Below, one piece after another: positions 43,359-56,639 of a stretch of DNA of 64,000 nt (the first letter of the stretch is position 1; every line of letters starts with the position of its first letter). Both the position numbers and the translations under genes were made by a program. Under the pieces are notes generated by a model. That model had not been told where the DNA came from. It did not search any database and was given only the letters and a program-made list of their open reading frames with translations. Source of the DNA: Collybia mongolica (taxonomy: Eukaryota > Basidiomycota > Agaricomycetes > Agaricales > Clitocybaceae); the NCBI GenBank assembly GCA_013420905.1, contig JAAXNY010000006.1:2108001-2172000 (forward strand), read 5' to 3'.

Positions 43359-46266
43359 ATGCCCAAAAGTGCAAAGAAACGGAAGGACAAGGCGGCAGAT
43401 TTTTCGGTATGAAACTTCGGCCTTGTAGATATCTGGCAGCTATACTTATTTATAGGCAGAAAGCGAAGCTCAAACTCGGAAAGGGAAAGCAGATCGCTAG
43501 TAATGTTGTCGATACATCCTTCAAAGCTCGATGTACGTACATATATACCTTTATACCATCTACGACTAATAGACAACTCTGAATAATTTAGCCATTGTGC
43601 TCCCAACACAAAGGATCGCCGTGGAGAAAGACGTCACTGCGCCTACAACGAAACGAGGGCTTAAATTGGATGATCTTCTAGTTCATTTGAAGCATTACAG
43701 TGCTGGGACTCGGAAAGGTAAACTTCAAGGGATGTCTCGCGGGTTTCTCTAAAACATCCCACAGATGCCATCTTCGGTTTACGAGAGCTTTTGGAGTCAT
43801 ACTGGGAGTTGTTGGATTCCTCTCTAACGGCCCTCTTAAGTGGATGTGTACGGATTATTGGTGATGAAGTGTGTGAGAATTTTCGTGATCACCAGGCTAC
43901 TTATCTTTAAATAATACAGGACGCGGGCGTACGCAAGACACTTCTAACGTTCTTCTCCTGGTTTTTGCCTCGTATACGAAAGGTTCGTCGTGTTTGGCAC
44001 GTCAATATCAGCGTTAGGCATGAACCCACGTTTAGGAAGACCTTATCCCTCATTCCTCGCTCCTTCTTCTCTTCACTACTTCGGCGCAAACCCACATATT
44101 TCCCGAAATTCGAATCGATGCCATCCGTTTTTTGAGCATTATCCTCGAACTTATCCCTCAAACGGTGGTAGCTGGCTGGGAGGGCGGCAACGGTGGTCAT
44201 GGTGGCCGTATCCTAGAGGGGTATCTTGGAATCCTGAATGCGGGCACTAAGTTCGGAGAAACTGATGGTAGGAACTTCTGGCTATGTTCTTAAAACAGTT
44301 GGGTTGATCCGGTTATTACAACCTAGGACCACTCAAAGCGACGTCTACTGCGAGTGTAATGCTAACACCAGGAGTATGCACCCTTTCTTGACGATTATGA
44401 CCAAACTCAAAGACGAAAATCAAATTTGTAGTCCAAACTCATTGTCCTTCAATCACTGGCGACCTTTCTGCGTCACGCTTTATCATCAGTTCCAAGTAGT
44501 ACCCCAACCTCCGGCGAGTTGCCCACCATCCACACATGGTACCTCGTCTCCTCGTTTTTGAATCAAGAAGCGTATGACTCGTTTAACGAACTCCTGCAAC
44601 CTTATGTAGGACGCTCGCAATCCCACGATTATCGATGTTGGCAGCCTCAAGTTGAATCAGGAGAATACAATGACGATTTCCCCCGCATGGTTTCGTTTTC
44701 CCCATACTTAGTATTCGATGGCCACCGCTCATTATCTGACTTGGTCAACGGGGTTGCAACCGAAGGGTTATCCAACAGTGAGGTTGTCGGTGACACAAAC
44801 ATGGTTCTCGTAGCGGTAATTTGTAACCCATGGATCTTGTACAAGTCTAAACATGATTTTCTAGCGCCTAGCCCGAGCATTGCACCCGACACTAATAGCA
44901 ACATATCTTGACTGTGCACCTTTAGTATTCGCACCAAATGCAAACCCCTCGGACGCAGAGGTACAAACGATTATGGCAGTGGTTCAGATAGCACACAGCT
45001 TGTATGGTGCAATCATGCAGGATCCAGTTAGTCTCAGTAAAATGAAATACTCCCCGAACTGACACATGTGTTCATAGACACAAGGACGCCCCACTTCTGC
45101 ATCTGACGACCTTAGAAATATCCTAGGCTATATGTTACCTTATTTTCCTTTCAGACTGAATGGTAATCGCGATATTAAAGTTAGTTGTTCTCATATTTTA
45201 GGGGTGCTACCTAACTCGCTTTGTCTTACAGCGCGAGCAAGCCTTCCAGGACCTGAACCTTGTATTTTGCGAACTTAGCTCACTTCTCCTTCTTGCAAAT
45301 GGAAACAAATCAGTCCATGTTGTACGTGGAAAGGCACGCCAACCAAAGCAGCCTTCTTCGAATGTGAATGGAGCGAAGGACGCCCTGTTGATTCAGACCC
45401 TGCGTGTGAGCGAGTATGTTGTTCAACTACTTCGGGGTGAATCTATTGCTGTGCAGCTCGAAAGACCACTTACGACGGCTGGATATATTGCACTACTACC
45501 AACAATATGGGCGCTGCTCAATGACACGACGGCGGCACATCAAAGCATATCTAGCGGTGTACTGAAGGCAACCGTCGAACACGCGCTCAAGACATCATCA
45601 AAGTCCGCGCTCAAACGGGTGTCAATCGAGTTCATGGCCCGGCTTGTACTAGTAGGCAGGCAGTCCTGTCCAAGTGAATTGAAGGACTGATAGATGATCC
45701 AGCTCAATACAGAACCTCATTATCAGGGGAGACTTTGGCTTGGCCGAGACACCGAAGACGAACAGAGGCTAGAAGAGTGGGTGACCCATCTTCCACAAAC
45801 CTTGTGGGAAATAGGTTCCAGCAACCTGCCTGCAACAGAGGTAAGCTCTCTCCCCACTACGACCTCAAGAGCTCATGTTCGCTAGATTATTCTCCGGTTC
45901 TTATTAAGGATCATTCATCGTAAATCAAAATTGATTCATACAAAGGTCACAATGATCTCAATCTTGTCTAACTTGCTGTCTGAGTCTTCCTTGTTATAGA
46001 CCATCACCGCTCTCCGATCAAAGCTAACTCCTTATTTTATCATTACCCACGCTGTCCGGGGAAAACTCCCTGGACCCTACACTAAGCTTCCCACCCCTTC
46101 ACATCTTCGGCGCCTTGCCTTGGATCTCGTGGCCACTATCAACCAAGGGCCCGTCCACGACGACACTCTATCCATTGCCGTTGATATAGCGGTGGATAAA
46201 ACAAAAGAACAAGATTATTGGGTGCATATTCAGAACTCGTTACTCGATTCAAACAATAGCGTTTAG
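43359..46266 (+). CDS. IPI1: Pre-rRNA processing protein Ipi1 (TEX10 homologue)
   Basis: Component of the Rix1 complex that acts on pre-60S particles in the nucleolus and nucleoplasm. The start is ATG 43359 (MPKSAKKRKDKAADFS); an intron joins to KAKLKLGKGKQIASNVVDTS, the Ipi1 signature, then TKRGLKLDDLLVHLKHYSAG and DAIFGLRELLESYWELL. Armadillo/HEAT-like helices follow: RKTLLTFFSWFLPRIRK, THIFPEIRIDAIRFLSIILE and, after an intron at about 44376-44431, SKLIVLQSLATFLRHALSS. Later exons include QPYVGRSQSHDYRCWQPQ, TLRVSEYVVQLLRGESIAV and TALRSKLTPYFIITHAVRGK, ending LDSNNSV with TAG at 46264-46266. The start is 113 bp from the pogo element. About 15 introns; the central joins are approximate. 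Confidence 0.87.
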
Positions 46267-46669
46267 TCAGAGTAGTATCACAAAACATGCAGATGCGTTA
46301 TTACAGCGCGCCATGTCATCAGGTTCGTGATGCGACGTCGTTGCGCTCGGTTACCTGAAAAAAAAGGGAGGGGCGAGGCAAAGCCTCACGAATACATATG
46401 TTTACAGACATCTTTTATTTTACCAAATCAAGGTTATATCTAACTACTAGAACACCACGAAACAAAACAGCGTGTACTGACTATTGCAAGTAAACGACCA
46501 AGGAATTGAGCAAGCTCGAGCATAAGTACAAGGCATAGATCGGCAACTCGTTCTAGCTGGTTCCGCAGACGGTGCTAGCAATGAGAGCGGAAGAGAACGC
46601 CCCTGGCGTCATGAGTTACCGACAACTTATACTAATAAAGAAAAGGTATAAAAGATGGGGTTTGAGCAC
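46267..46669. other. Convergent intergenic region
   Basis: About 400 bp between the 3' ends of IPI1 and the DPBB gene. A short A-rich/G-rich patch and a GAGGCAAAGCCTC palindrome at about 46375-46387 are visible; no gene is seen. Confidence 0.45.
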
Positions 46670-47594
46670 TTAGACCCAGACCCAATTCATGTTCGAGATT
46701 CGTCCCACAGAGAAGGCCGCGAGAGCATTGAATGCCGACGGAGAGAAGTCAAGGTCAGTGACTGCACAACCTTCGCATCGATCAGTGATGGCAACTGTAA
46801 CACTCTTTCCTTCATCTATGATGTGATTTTCAATATGAGCTGGGCGATCAGGGACAAAGGTGCTCACAGGTGACTCGAACTTTCTTGCCACAGATGGGGT
46901 TATTATTGGGGTTGGCACCATTGTAACCACTGATCATAATGGACTGAGTTATGAGTTGGACGGGGGGAGGGAAGTACATACGGGAAATGGTCGAAGAGAA
47001 GGTGAGAAACAGCAGCAATATAGTCCGTATCTTGGTTGACGATACCGCAGGCACCAAGGCCAGCTAGAGATTGAAATTTGTTCAGTACAGATGTAAAAGT
47101 GATCAAGAAGAGCACATACTATCGTAGAAAGTTCCTTGGCCAGTCTGTGTGCCTACCATAAAGCTGGGGCCGCCGCCGCCGCCGGATGAGGGTGCCTTGG
47201 TGGTTGCAGGGGGCTTCTCAGTAGTGGGTTTTGGCTGCGGGGGAGGGGGAGGGGGAGGAGTGGGGGAGGGCTTAGGGGGCCTAGAGGTCGTGACAGGCTC
47301 CTGGGGCTGCTCCTTTGTGGTGGTGGAATGGGGCTTAGAGGTAGGAGCAGTTTCCTTTGTGGGGGAAGGGGCGGCGTTGGCAACAGGTGCTGATGAAGAG
47401 ACGGGGCGGGCCTTACAGCGCTTGCCGTCTGCTCTCCTACGGATGGTGGTCGGGGAGACGTGTGGGGAGTTGGGGGATGCAGCGCGGTGTGCTATAGCGC
47501 GGTGGTGGTGGTTACGGGGAGCATGTGGGGTAGTGAGCGCAGAGACGGATGCAACGACGGAAAGGACAAGGAGAAGTGAGGAGTTGAAGAGCAT
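46670..47594 (-). CDS. Secreted double-psi beta-barrel (RlpA/expansin-like) protein with Pro-rich linker
   Basis: The start is ATG 47594 with a signal peptide (MLFNSSLLLVLSVVASVSA); a longer frame upstream is not conserved. A basic propeptide-like part (RNHHHRAIAHRAAS) with dibasic sites is followed by a linker of about 90 residues very rich in Pro, Thr, Lys and Ser with a run of prolines. Then comes the DPBB domain: GTQTGQGTFYD, GLGACGIVNQDTDYIAAVSH, NNPICGKKVRV, GKSVTVAITDRCEGCAVTDL and SPSAFNALAAFSVGRISNMN, ending WVWV. The cysteines and the TDRC motif match barwin-like and expansin-like fungal proteins acting on cell-wall polysaccharide. No CBM or catalytic GH45 Asp pair is evident. Stop at 46670-46672; four exons. 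Confidence 0.85.
47230..47275 (+). repeat. G-rich tract over the proline run of the DPBB gene
   Basis: Plus-strand GGGGGAGGGGGAGGGGGAGG-type sequence encodes the proline run on the other strand. At least four G-runs are close enough for a G-quadruplex. Confidence 0.6.
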
Positions 47595-47845
47595 GCTGTC
47601 GAGAGAGAGTGTGTTGTTGAGTCGTATGTAAAAGACAGAAAGTGAGTTGGCTTGGTTTTTTTGAATTTTTATATCGCGACCTCGTTTAGTAAAAAGAGCA
47701 GCCAACGTTCCTGCCCTCATTCATTTCAGCGAATTTTACATGCCTTGTTGGTTGTTGATGTTTGTTTTGGGTCGTGCCCCTTGGTTACCGCATGTTTAGG
47801 CTGCTTCAGTCACACGGAATGTTCATATCCCCTCTCTACTTATTA

Positions 47846-49254
47846 TCAGTTACCTGATCCTGCCTTCGCTCCATACATTTTAACCAGCCCCGTGCTTGCC
47901 ATTCCCCCAAGACTCTTCCCATACGCGTCAATCTGCCCCAACAACAACATGCTTTCCAGTCGGCTTGGTTCCGCTGGTATTTTAAATAAGCGCGCAACGT
48001 CTTCCTCTGGTAGTGGTGCCAAGCCCTGTGCGACACGCGCCTGGTTTTCTTCTTTCCGTTTTGCAACATAGTTGTCCGCCCGTCCACGTTCCCGTGCAAT
48101 TTGCCGAGACAGATATGCAAGGTTTCCCTCCTCCGTTCGATAGTTGTCCACGGCATCTACTATCTGCTCAAGGTTCCGTGTTAATCCTGCGGTTCCCAGA
48201 TCTAGTGCTGCAAATGATGCTGGGATTGTCGAGTTTGTCGCTGTTACCGGTGCGATGTCCAATTCAGGTGACAGGCTGGGCTCTGTCAATGTTCTAATAA
48301 ATGAACTCAAGAGGGGGTTCGTCCGGATTTTGAGAGGCACCTCCTCCAGAATAGATGAAAATGTTAGACGGTGTTGAATAAGGCTGTAATCGTTATTATT
48401 TTCAGCACATCGTGTGGATAAAATGAAAACCATCCTCTGCACCTTGTGGTGCTAAAGTTTTGCTTCTTGTAGGCAGCCAAGAAGTTGGTAGTTAGGCGAA
48501 ATGCGCGGAACGATGCATTTCCCCGTGTAGTTTGGGAGAGATCTAGGAATTGGGGTCATTAACATCGACACAAACATGTGGCCGCCTTTCGGCAGAAGCT
48601 TTTACTGCTTACCATGGACAATCACGATGCCCCCGTGCCTCAGCTTATCCTGATGAATAGCTTGGGTATCGACTAACGTCTGATTGAAAAACGCCCCTAA
48701 AGTCGTTGCCTGATAAAATCCGACCACACTGTCATCTGCCTGAACTTCCTTCAATGAACGCAACATTGATGCCTGATATCGTGCTAAAATAGAGTTCAGA
48801 GCCTGGCCGCCGACGCCTACATGAAATAAAGCAGACACTTACCGACCGATTTCGCAGATTTATCATCTTCGTCTCCAACGTGGTGTGGCAATGGGAAGGA
48901 ATTAGATACTTCAAGCGTGCCATCAAGGTCGAGACCCAACAACAAACCATGGGCCGTAGTTGAAGGAGCCTCTCGGGCGTGCTTGAGAATTTTGGTAACG
49001 ACCTAAACACATGCCACAAGAGACTTTGAGTTAGTCTCTGTAACACGAATGCCTCCTCTTCACCGGGGTTCAGACTGTTTTTTTGGACTCACCATTCCAT
49101 CAAGTTGCACAGTCGTCAACGGAATTTCGGCCTCGATATCAATGACTTTCGACATGGAAGCTGGTATAGTTTCATACGTGGGGGCTATGGGTGTAGGTGC
49201 AGCTGAGGGTGCAGGAAGAGAGGCGGCAAGCGCCGCAGCCATAGACGTCGCCAT
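47846..49254 (-). CDS. Eukaryotic translation initiation factor 3 subunit H
   Basis: MPN-domain subunit of eIF3. The start is ATG 49254 (MATSMAAALAASLPAPSAAP). A Pro/Ala-rich leader precedes IEAEIPLTTVQLDGM and, after an intron, VVTKILKHAREAPSTTAHGL, LLGLDLDGTLEVSNSFPLPH and QADDSVVGFYQATTLGAFFN; the JAMM metal ligands are lost, as expected for eIF3h. The next exons read SFRAFRLTTNFLAAYKKQNF, HRLTFSSILEEVPLKIRTNP and LEQIVDAVDNYRTEEGNLAY, with a C-terminal helical region KRKEENQARVAQGLAPLPEE. The stop TAA is near 47846. The length and order are normal for the family. Confidence 0.93.
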
Positions 49255-50173
49255 TCTTCTCTGGTTCAGTCGCTAATGATTCCCTCGCAGCTCTTCAGCA
49301 AAAGATTGTGAAAAAGTAGAAGCCGTTGCCAAACAGGCACATACTTTTACTGGCAAGTACTTAACATCTTAAATATTCCTTCTAGCATTTACATGCATTT
49401 CAATGAAAACAGCTGAATATGTGGCAAAGGCTACTAGGAATAATTGATTAATCTATTCCTAATAACACAGCCCTCAGTGACCGCTCCATGAAACGATGTC
49501 ATTTCGAGAATAATCGAAATCGCACGGAATACACACCCATGTCAAGCAATGCAAATGCGTTTACCTTTTCCTTGACGACCCGATGTCCGACACAAGCTAT
49601 CGTGAATCAGCAATGGGGGTATCTGTCAAGGTTCCCAAGATTTACTTTAGAAATTCTCTGCCAATCGGAAACTTCGGTGCAGAACAGAGGCCTTCCTCAT
49701 GTCAATAGGAACTTCTATGTCGCGTACGACAAGGAAAAGATATGAATTTGAGGATGCTCCTGCAGGCCCATTCGTACATTGCCATGTATTGTAAACTAAT
49801 ATTAGTTCAAGGACAAGATCGATTACATTGTTGGTACTTAGCGACTTTGTGCAAGATGAGGCCAAATATAAGGGTCTCGGACACTGGAGGAGGTTCCAAG
49901 CATTTTAAGGGAACGAATTGGTGAATCGCATCGTAGGTTGACGAGAAGTCTGACGGTATAGCGCAAAAGAAAAGGGTGTAAAAATGAGGGGATGTTATAA
50001 ATGAGAGGAGTGAAACGTCACATATGATCTTTGCTGGAGATCGCGCGGTTCGATGGGTTCCCCTGGCATTTTCTGGATCAACGAATGATACATATGACAT
50101 GTCTAAGATTTCACGCCTAACAAGTTCCATCAGCATATACAACGATGACAGGAGACACTAAGGACGTACTACC
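49255..50173. other. Intergenic region
   Basis: About 920 bp upstream of eIF3h and downstream of SPF30. Open frames at 49488-49745 (plus) and 49807-50142 (minus) have no resemblance to any family I know and no clear exon partners. A small gene here cannot be excluded. Confidence 0.4.
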
Positions 50174-50967
50174 CTATTGTGCTCCATCATCGTCTTTGGG
50201 AATGAACTTGTGCTTGCCCCGGGACACCACCTCTGTCATACCCTTCCCACTTCCCGTTACACCCACTGAAATGGAGATTGTAATCAGAATATGACGGTAG
50301 ACATGGCGAGATACGTGGAACGATGCGTACCTTTACCTAGAGGATTATCAGGCGTTTTGAATATACTCGTTCCAGATACCCCAGCGATGTGAACCCCCTT
50401 CCTCTCAGACTTTTTTGCGAACTTCTGCCAGGTAGCCTGCTTGTGCGTCTGTTCTTTCGCCTTGGCTGCCTTTGCCTCGACCTTCTTTTCATTTTTCTTT
50501 TTCTTCTTCTCCCTTTCCTCTTCCTCTGCCTTACTCAATTTCCTCTTATTCGTCGAGGACGGTGCAGCACCAGAGTGATTTGCGGGGAGAGGTTTGATTT
50601 CAGAAGCTTTGACAAGTTCGGTGGTATTATACCCTTTGAACATGATGCTATAAACACGATTATCTGTAGAACCGCCCAGTGATGTAATGCGCGCAGGGTA
50701 CCACCCTCCGTCTCCAGAGTATTTCGCTAAACATTCATCACCAGCTGACCATGTTTGTGTAGGGGTAGCGGTTGCAGACTTTCGATTAACATCTGCCTTG
50801 GATGAAGATGCGGCCTCTGCTTGAGAGAGTGCTACTTGTGTAAGTTCGATAAGTTCTTTTAGCTCTGAGCGAAGGGAGGCTAATTCGACGTTGGCGGGGT
50901 CTGAGGAAAGGGCAAGTTCAACTTGGGAGAGTTGCACCTGGTAAGTTTCAAGGTCCGTCTTATCCAT
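50174..50967 (-). CDS. Tudor-domain splicing factor SPF30 (SMNDC1-like)
   Basis: Spliceosome assembly factor. The start is ATG 50967 (MDKTDLETYQVQLSQVELAL) with an N-terminal coiled coil containing SLRSELKELIELTQVAL. The Tudor domain reads WSAGDECLAKYSGDGGWYPA, ITSLGGSTDNRVYSIMFKGY and NTTELVKASEIKPL, and would bind symmetrically dimethylated arginine. A Lys/Glu-rich region with NKRKLSKAEEEEREKKKKK follows, then ATWQKFAKKSERKGVHIAGV and SGTSIFKTPDNPLGK, the SPF30 C-terminal signature. After an intron, HKFIPKDDDGAQ ends at TAG 50174-50176. Two exons account for most of the gene. Confidence 0.93.
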
Positions 50968-51205
50968 GAGATGCGAAGTTGAATAACGAATTGACTGGAA
51001 AAGAAAAGACGATCAGCTGTTAATGATTGAGAGAAATGAGCTTGGTAAAACGGCAAGGCAGAGGGCGTGCGAGTTTCTCAAGGTTCTTTCCGTCGGAATT
51101 CGGATACATAGATCATGCATTTGTCGAAATATAAAAGATTTTTGCGAGACGACATGATTCATTCATTATACACGAGTCGTAAATACTTTACAAGAGCACG
51201 ACTGT

Positions 51206-53121
<1,916 letters not shown>

Positions 53122-53298
53122 AGATGATTAAAATCTGGGGAGGCTGTTGGTTCCAACAAGGAGAGAAATTTACTGATTACGTGAGCCGAGGCCATTATAG
53201 AATCCCAACGGGCCGAGGTCCGAAATTCTGTTGAGCTCCTCGAGCTGTTTTCTGTCAAGCAAGGCCGCGTCTTTCGCCGTGACACCCAAGTCATTATC
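53122..53298. promoter_or_regulatory. Short divergent promoter between RIO2 and NAA40
   Basis: Only 177 bp separate the two start codons, so both promoters must overlap. No named element was identified. Confidence 0.45.
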
Positions 53299-54230
53299 AT
53301 GCGGACAAACCCGACAGTTCGCAAGGCAAACAAAGTGATACTGCCCTTGCTATGGCTCTTACTGATTGACCGAATGTTGTGGCATTAAGGCCTCTTCCTA
53401 CCAACTCTTATCCTCAGCTGAATTGCCTGCTAATAACGATGCTTCGTGCGTATTATTGACTCATCTTAATTGGTCTACCCTAACGTAACACATTCAGGAG
53501 AAGATACTCGATCGTTCATTCGACAGAACTCGATGAGCATCAACGCAAGAATATCTGGGACATTTTCGAAGACAACATGCGCGATCTGTACGTCGCATTT
53601 ATAAATGTGCTGACCTCGTCATGTAGTTTTTTATTCTCGTTTAGCTACAGTGGATCATCGTTTGGCTGGGATCCCCAGTCTAAAGTAGCCGAGTTGTTTG
53701 CACCATTGTCCAGATTTATTCTCGTACATGCCGAAGGAAGCCTGGTTGCCTTTGTAACCTTTCGTTTTGAACATGAGCACCATGAAAACATAATATACTG
53801 GTCAACAGCTTTTACTTTTCTTCCAGGGTATTTCTCATGTTATTAGCCCCTTTTAGCTACGACCTTCAAGTCCTCAGCTCATATCAGCGCTCTGGCCTGG
53901 GAAGAATCTTGGTGCTTGGACTCGAAAAGCTGGGAAGTGCTTGGGGTATGGTGAAAATCACTCTCACAGTGTTCAAAGGTAAACCAATCTGTTGATGTTG
54001 CACATACTCTCATCTCGTTCATCTTCAGCCAATACTAGTGCATATCAATTCTATCAAACTGCTGGGTTCGCTTATCTATTAAATATCCTTTTCGATGAGC
54101 TCACATGAAACGTAGTTTTCGAAACGATGTGTCTTCACCGGGGTATTTGCCTGTAGGGGAAGCCTGGAATGAAAACGAAAATTTTGAAGTAGATTACGAG
54201 ATACTATCCAAGTATCTTGATAATTTATGA
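53299..54230 (+). CDS. NAA40: N-alpha-acetyltransferase 40 (NatD, histone H2A/H4 N-terminal acetyltransferase)
   Basis: GNAT enzyme that acetylates the alpha-amino group of histones H4 and H2A. The start is ATG 53299 (MRTNPTVRKANK), followed by an intron and ASSYQLLSSAELPANNDAS. Exons then read RRYSIVHSTELDEHQRKNIW and FEDNMRDL joined to YSGSSFGWDPQSKVAELFAP, the Naa40 signature with the Trp substrate-pocket residue. RFILVHAEGSLVAFVTFRFE, the acetyl-CoA loop CYELQVLSSYQRSGLGRIL and MVKITLTVFKANTSAYQFYQ come next. The last intron (GTTCGC donor, CGTAG acceptor, about 54066-54113) joins TAG-FRNDVSSPGYLPVG to YEILSKYLDNL, with TGA at 54228-54230. Confidence 0.9.
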
Positions 54231-54797
54231 TATTTTCATTTGCCCAAACTATCAGTGGCCTAACATTGCCTATGATCAGGTAATGCTTATTTTCATTTTG
54301 GCTACTTCCACAGCTCCGTTTGCCTCGTAAAAAAAACCATAGCTTACTGCATGTTACCCAAATGAGGTCCTCAACTCAGAATGATAAATAAAGATCCTGA
54401 GTTTTATGGGGAGGCTCGAGGAGGTGGTTTTGATCAAGTGTATTGTCTTTTGATAGTCAGGCCTACAACGATGGAAAAGGGCACAAGAAATTGGTTGGAT
54501 GCTATTGAGAAGATGTAGTGCAGCAGCAAGATGGTGGTAGGAAGAGAGAAAATTGTATATCATCTCAGTAGCACCTCATAGGCTTACTTGTGTATGTGCC
54601 ATGACTCCTATATTGGAAAAATCAGATTTGGCATGTTTGGGAATACATGAGTATATGGGGTGTGATATAGGTATCAGCTAAATACCCACCATATCATCTA
54701 TAGGAATCAACAATAATGTTAGGGAAGACCTTATCAGGCTGATCAGGACATGTTGGTCTTAAAGGTGCTATCAGGTCTTGTTGTTGGAATAGGGTGA
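54231..54797. other. Gene-poor flank of the repeat block
   Basis: AT-rich sequence with no recognisable gene. It marks the start of a region of about 6 kb dominated by repeat remnants. Confidence 0.5.
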
Positions 54798-54812
54798 TCT
54801 GGCACACTGGTC
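54798..54812. repeat. Target-site duplication (left) TCTGGCACACTGGTC
   Basis: An exact 15-bp direct copy of 55767-55781, lying next to a run of 19 T at 54813-54831. Confidence 0.85.
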
Positions 54813-55766
54813 TTTTTTTTTTTTTTTTTTTGGTCATATAATAATATTAAGTGCATGTGGGTTTGACCCAGCTACATGCGGGCATAAACACCTATTACCA
54901 CTAAGTAATCTGTAATGGGCCATCAGGGTGGAGCTGTACACTAAGTTGCTCTCCAGGTCATATTATGGGTCTAGACTGAGGATACCTGCAGTCCAACAGT
55001 ATTGTACTGTACCATGTCTGAACCTCCCAATGCCTTAAAGGTTTGCCTTTGCTTGTTGGGGCATGGTCCCCTCCCTTCACGTTGGTACCCCGTTTCACTC
55101 CCCTCCTGGTATTTTCAGGTCACCCTGGAAACCCATTACTTCCCCCCAGTGTTGAAGATAAATGTCCAATCTAAATGAACGACCCATACCTCAAACCTGC
55201 TCCCCCTCTCCTGAATCCCCCCTATTACTTTCCCCCCTGTTCCACACCGCTCTCCCAAAGCAATGACTCCCCTCCAAAATGAGGCCACCAAATCCCACCA
55301 TTGGACAATAAACTGGCATTCTCCCCAAGAGGTGTGCTCTGTGCAGGGACAGTAGCTGATCGGGGGCCAGACCCCTTCCTCATTTTGTATTTGGGTGTAG
55401 TGGTTAAGCAAGTACGAATAATCATCAAAAATGTTGGCAGTGATGCTCCCTAAGGATCTGCGCAAAGCAGAGTATGAGAGTTGTGGTGTCCTTGTGTGGC
55501 CTGGTAGTTGATGAGGTGGATGTGAACGGATTAGTGAAGCCCCCAGTACAGGCAAGATGAGATGACCCTGCAGATAGTCAGGATCAGCTCTGATAAGTTA
55601 GAAATTTGGATATGGTGTAAAAGAATAGTGGCCCAGGCCGAAAGAGTGGTCTGATGAAAGGCAATGTTGATTAGGGATGAGGTGTTAGGTAGTTTAGGGA
55701 TGACCTAGTGCAGGAGGGATGAATTCCCACAGTCGGATGGTGGTGGTAAAAGATCAAGAAGCGTTG
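54813..55766 (-). mobile_element. Poly(A)-tailed retroinsertion (LINE/SINE-like or processed transcript)
   Basis: A 954-bp insertion bounded by an exact 15-bp direct repeat and, on the minus strand, ending in a 19-nt A tail: the classic outcome of target-primed reverse transcription. An open frame on the same strand (55136-55555, 139 codons; QIQNEEGVWPPISYCPCTEH, GECQFIVQWWDLVASFWRG) shows no reverse-transcriptase or other family motif that I know. The sequence just before the tail is AT-rich. Unlike the DNA to its right it keeps about a dozen CpG sites. It could be a 5'-truncated LINE, a SINE or a retrocopy of an unknown transcript. Confidence 0.72.
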
Positions 55767-55781
55767 TCTGGCACACTGGTC
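55767..55781. repeat. Target-site duplication (right) TCTGGCACACTGGTC
   Basis: An exact copy of 54798-54812. Beyond it the older CpG-free sequence resumes. Confidence 0.85.
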
Positions 55782-56639
55782 ACACCACCTGGACATTTCA
55801 CATGACATGTATATCACATGAACATTTTAGTTTTGCATTTGTTTTTATAATGGACTCATGTATGATTTATTATTGCTATAGGAGTTATTTTATTTATGTA
55901 TTTATACAAGCCATTTGTGCACTATTTCAATATCCCTAAAATCCATTATTCTCATTCTTTGTTTCTATTGCTGCAACATTTGTACTAATCCATCTGGCCT
56001 TGTTAGGATCCTCTATAACAAGAGGAAATGATTATCTTTAGATCTTCCCTTTGTCTTATGTATTTTTTCCTTGAACTCTGACTTTAGCAATTCTTAAGGC
56101 ATTTACTAACTAACATCTAGACATATGCTAATGGTCTGTAAGTGCAACCCTACATTGTACTGTGCTAATCTGAAGTTGGCCAATGTGTAATCTAGCAGAG
56201 GAATCCAGAATTATATTTTTGAAGTCAAGTAGTAGGCTATCTACTTGCCTAGTAGAGGAATCCAAAGAGATTACTCTGAGGATCCTCTGCCAGGGGTCTC
56301 CATCATATGTACCTATTCTAGGACAATAGCTATGAAGTCCCATTGTTGCCATATGGCTCAGGGTCATAATGTGCACTATCTACAAGCAAGCCCTGGTACT
56401 CTGACTGGAATCTGATGTGTGGGTGCATGTGCCAATGCCAATGAACAATATTGATGTCTGATGCTGATGCCAATGTGTGAAGTTGGGGTAGTATGTGCAA
56501 AATTGGGTGTTCCCCTTATATTACCCCCCTTCTAGGAGTGCATATCCTTGTGTGCTGCTTGAAATAGAATGTTGGCAAAGTGGACTTGCTGGATCCAACA
56601 TGGTGTGCCTGGATTTGTGTGGTCTAACACACTCATTGG
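55782..56639. other. AT-rich CpG-free spacer
   Basis: No gene is seen. A short direct repeat (AGAGGAATCCA at about 56195 and 56253) and TGATGCCAATG-type repeats near 56435-56475 are present. It may include the remains of the Gypsy LTR, but I cannot define LTR ends. Confidence 0.4.

Noticed and set aside
47149..47631. Long plus-strand frame, Gly/Val-rich, 160 codons
   Set aside because: It is the antisense shadow of the Pro-rich linker of the DPBB gene; it has no start context or exon structure of its own.
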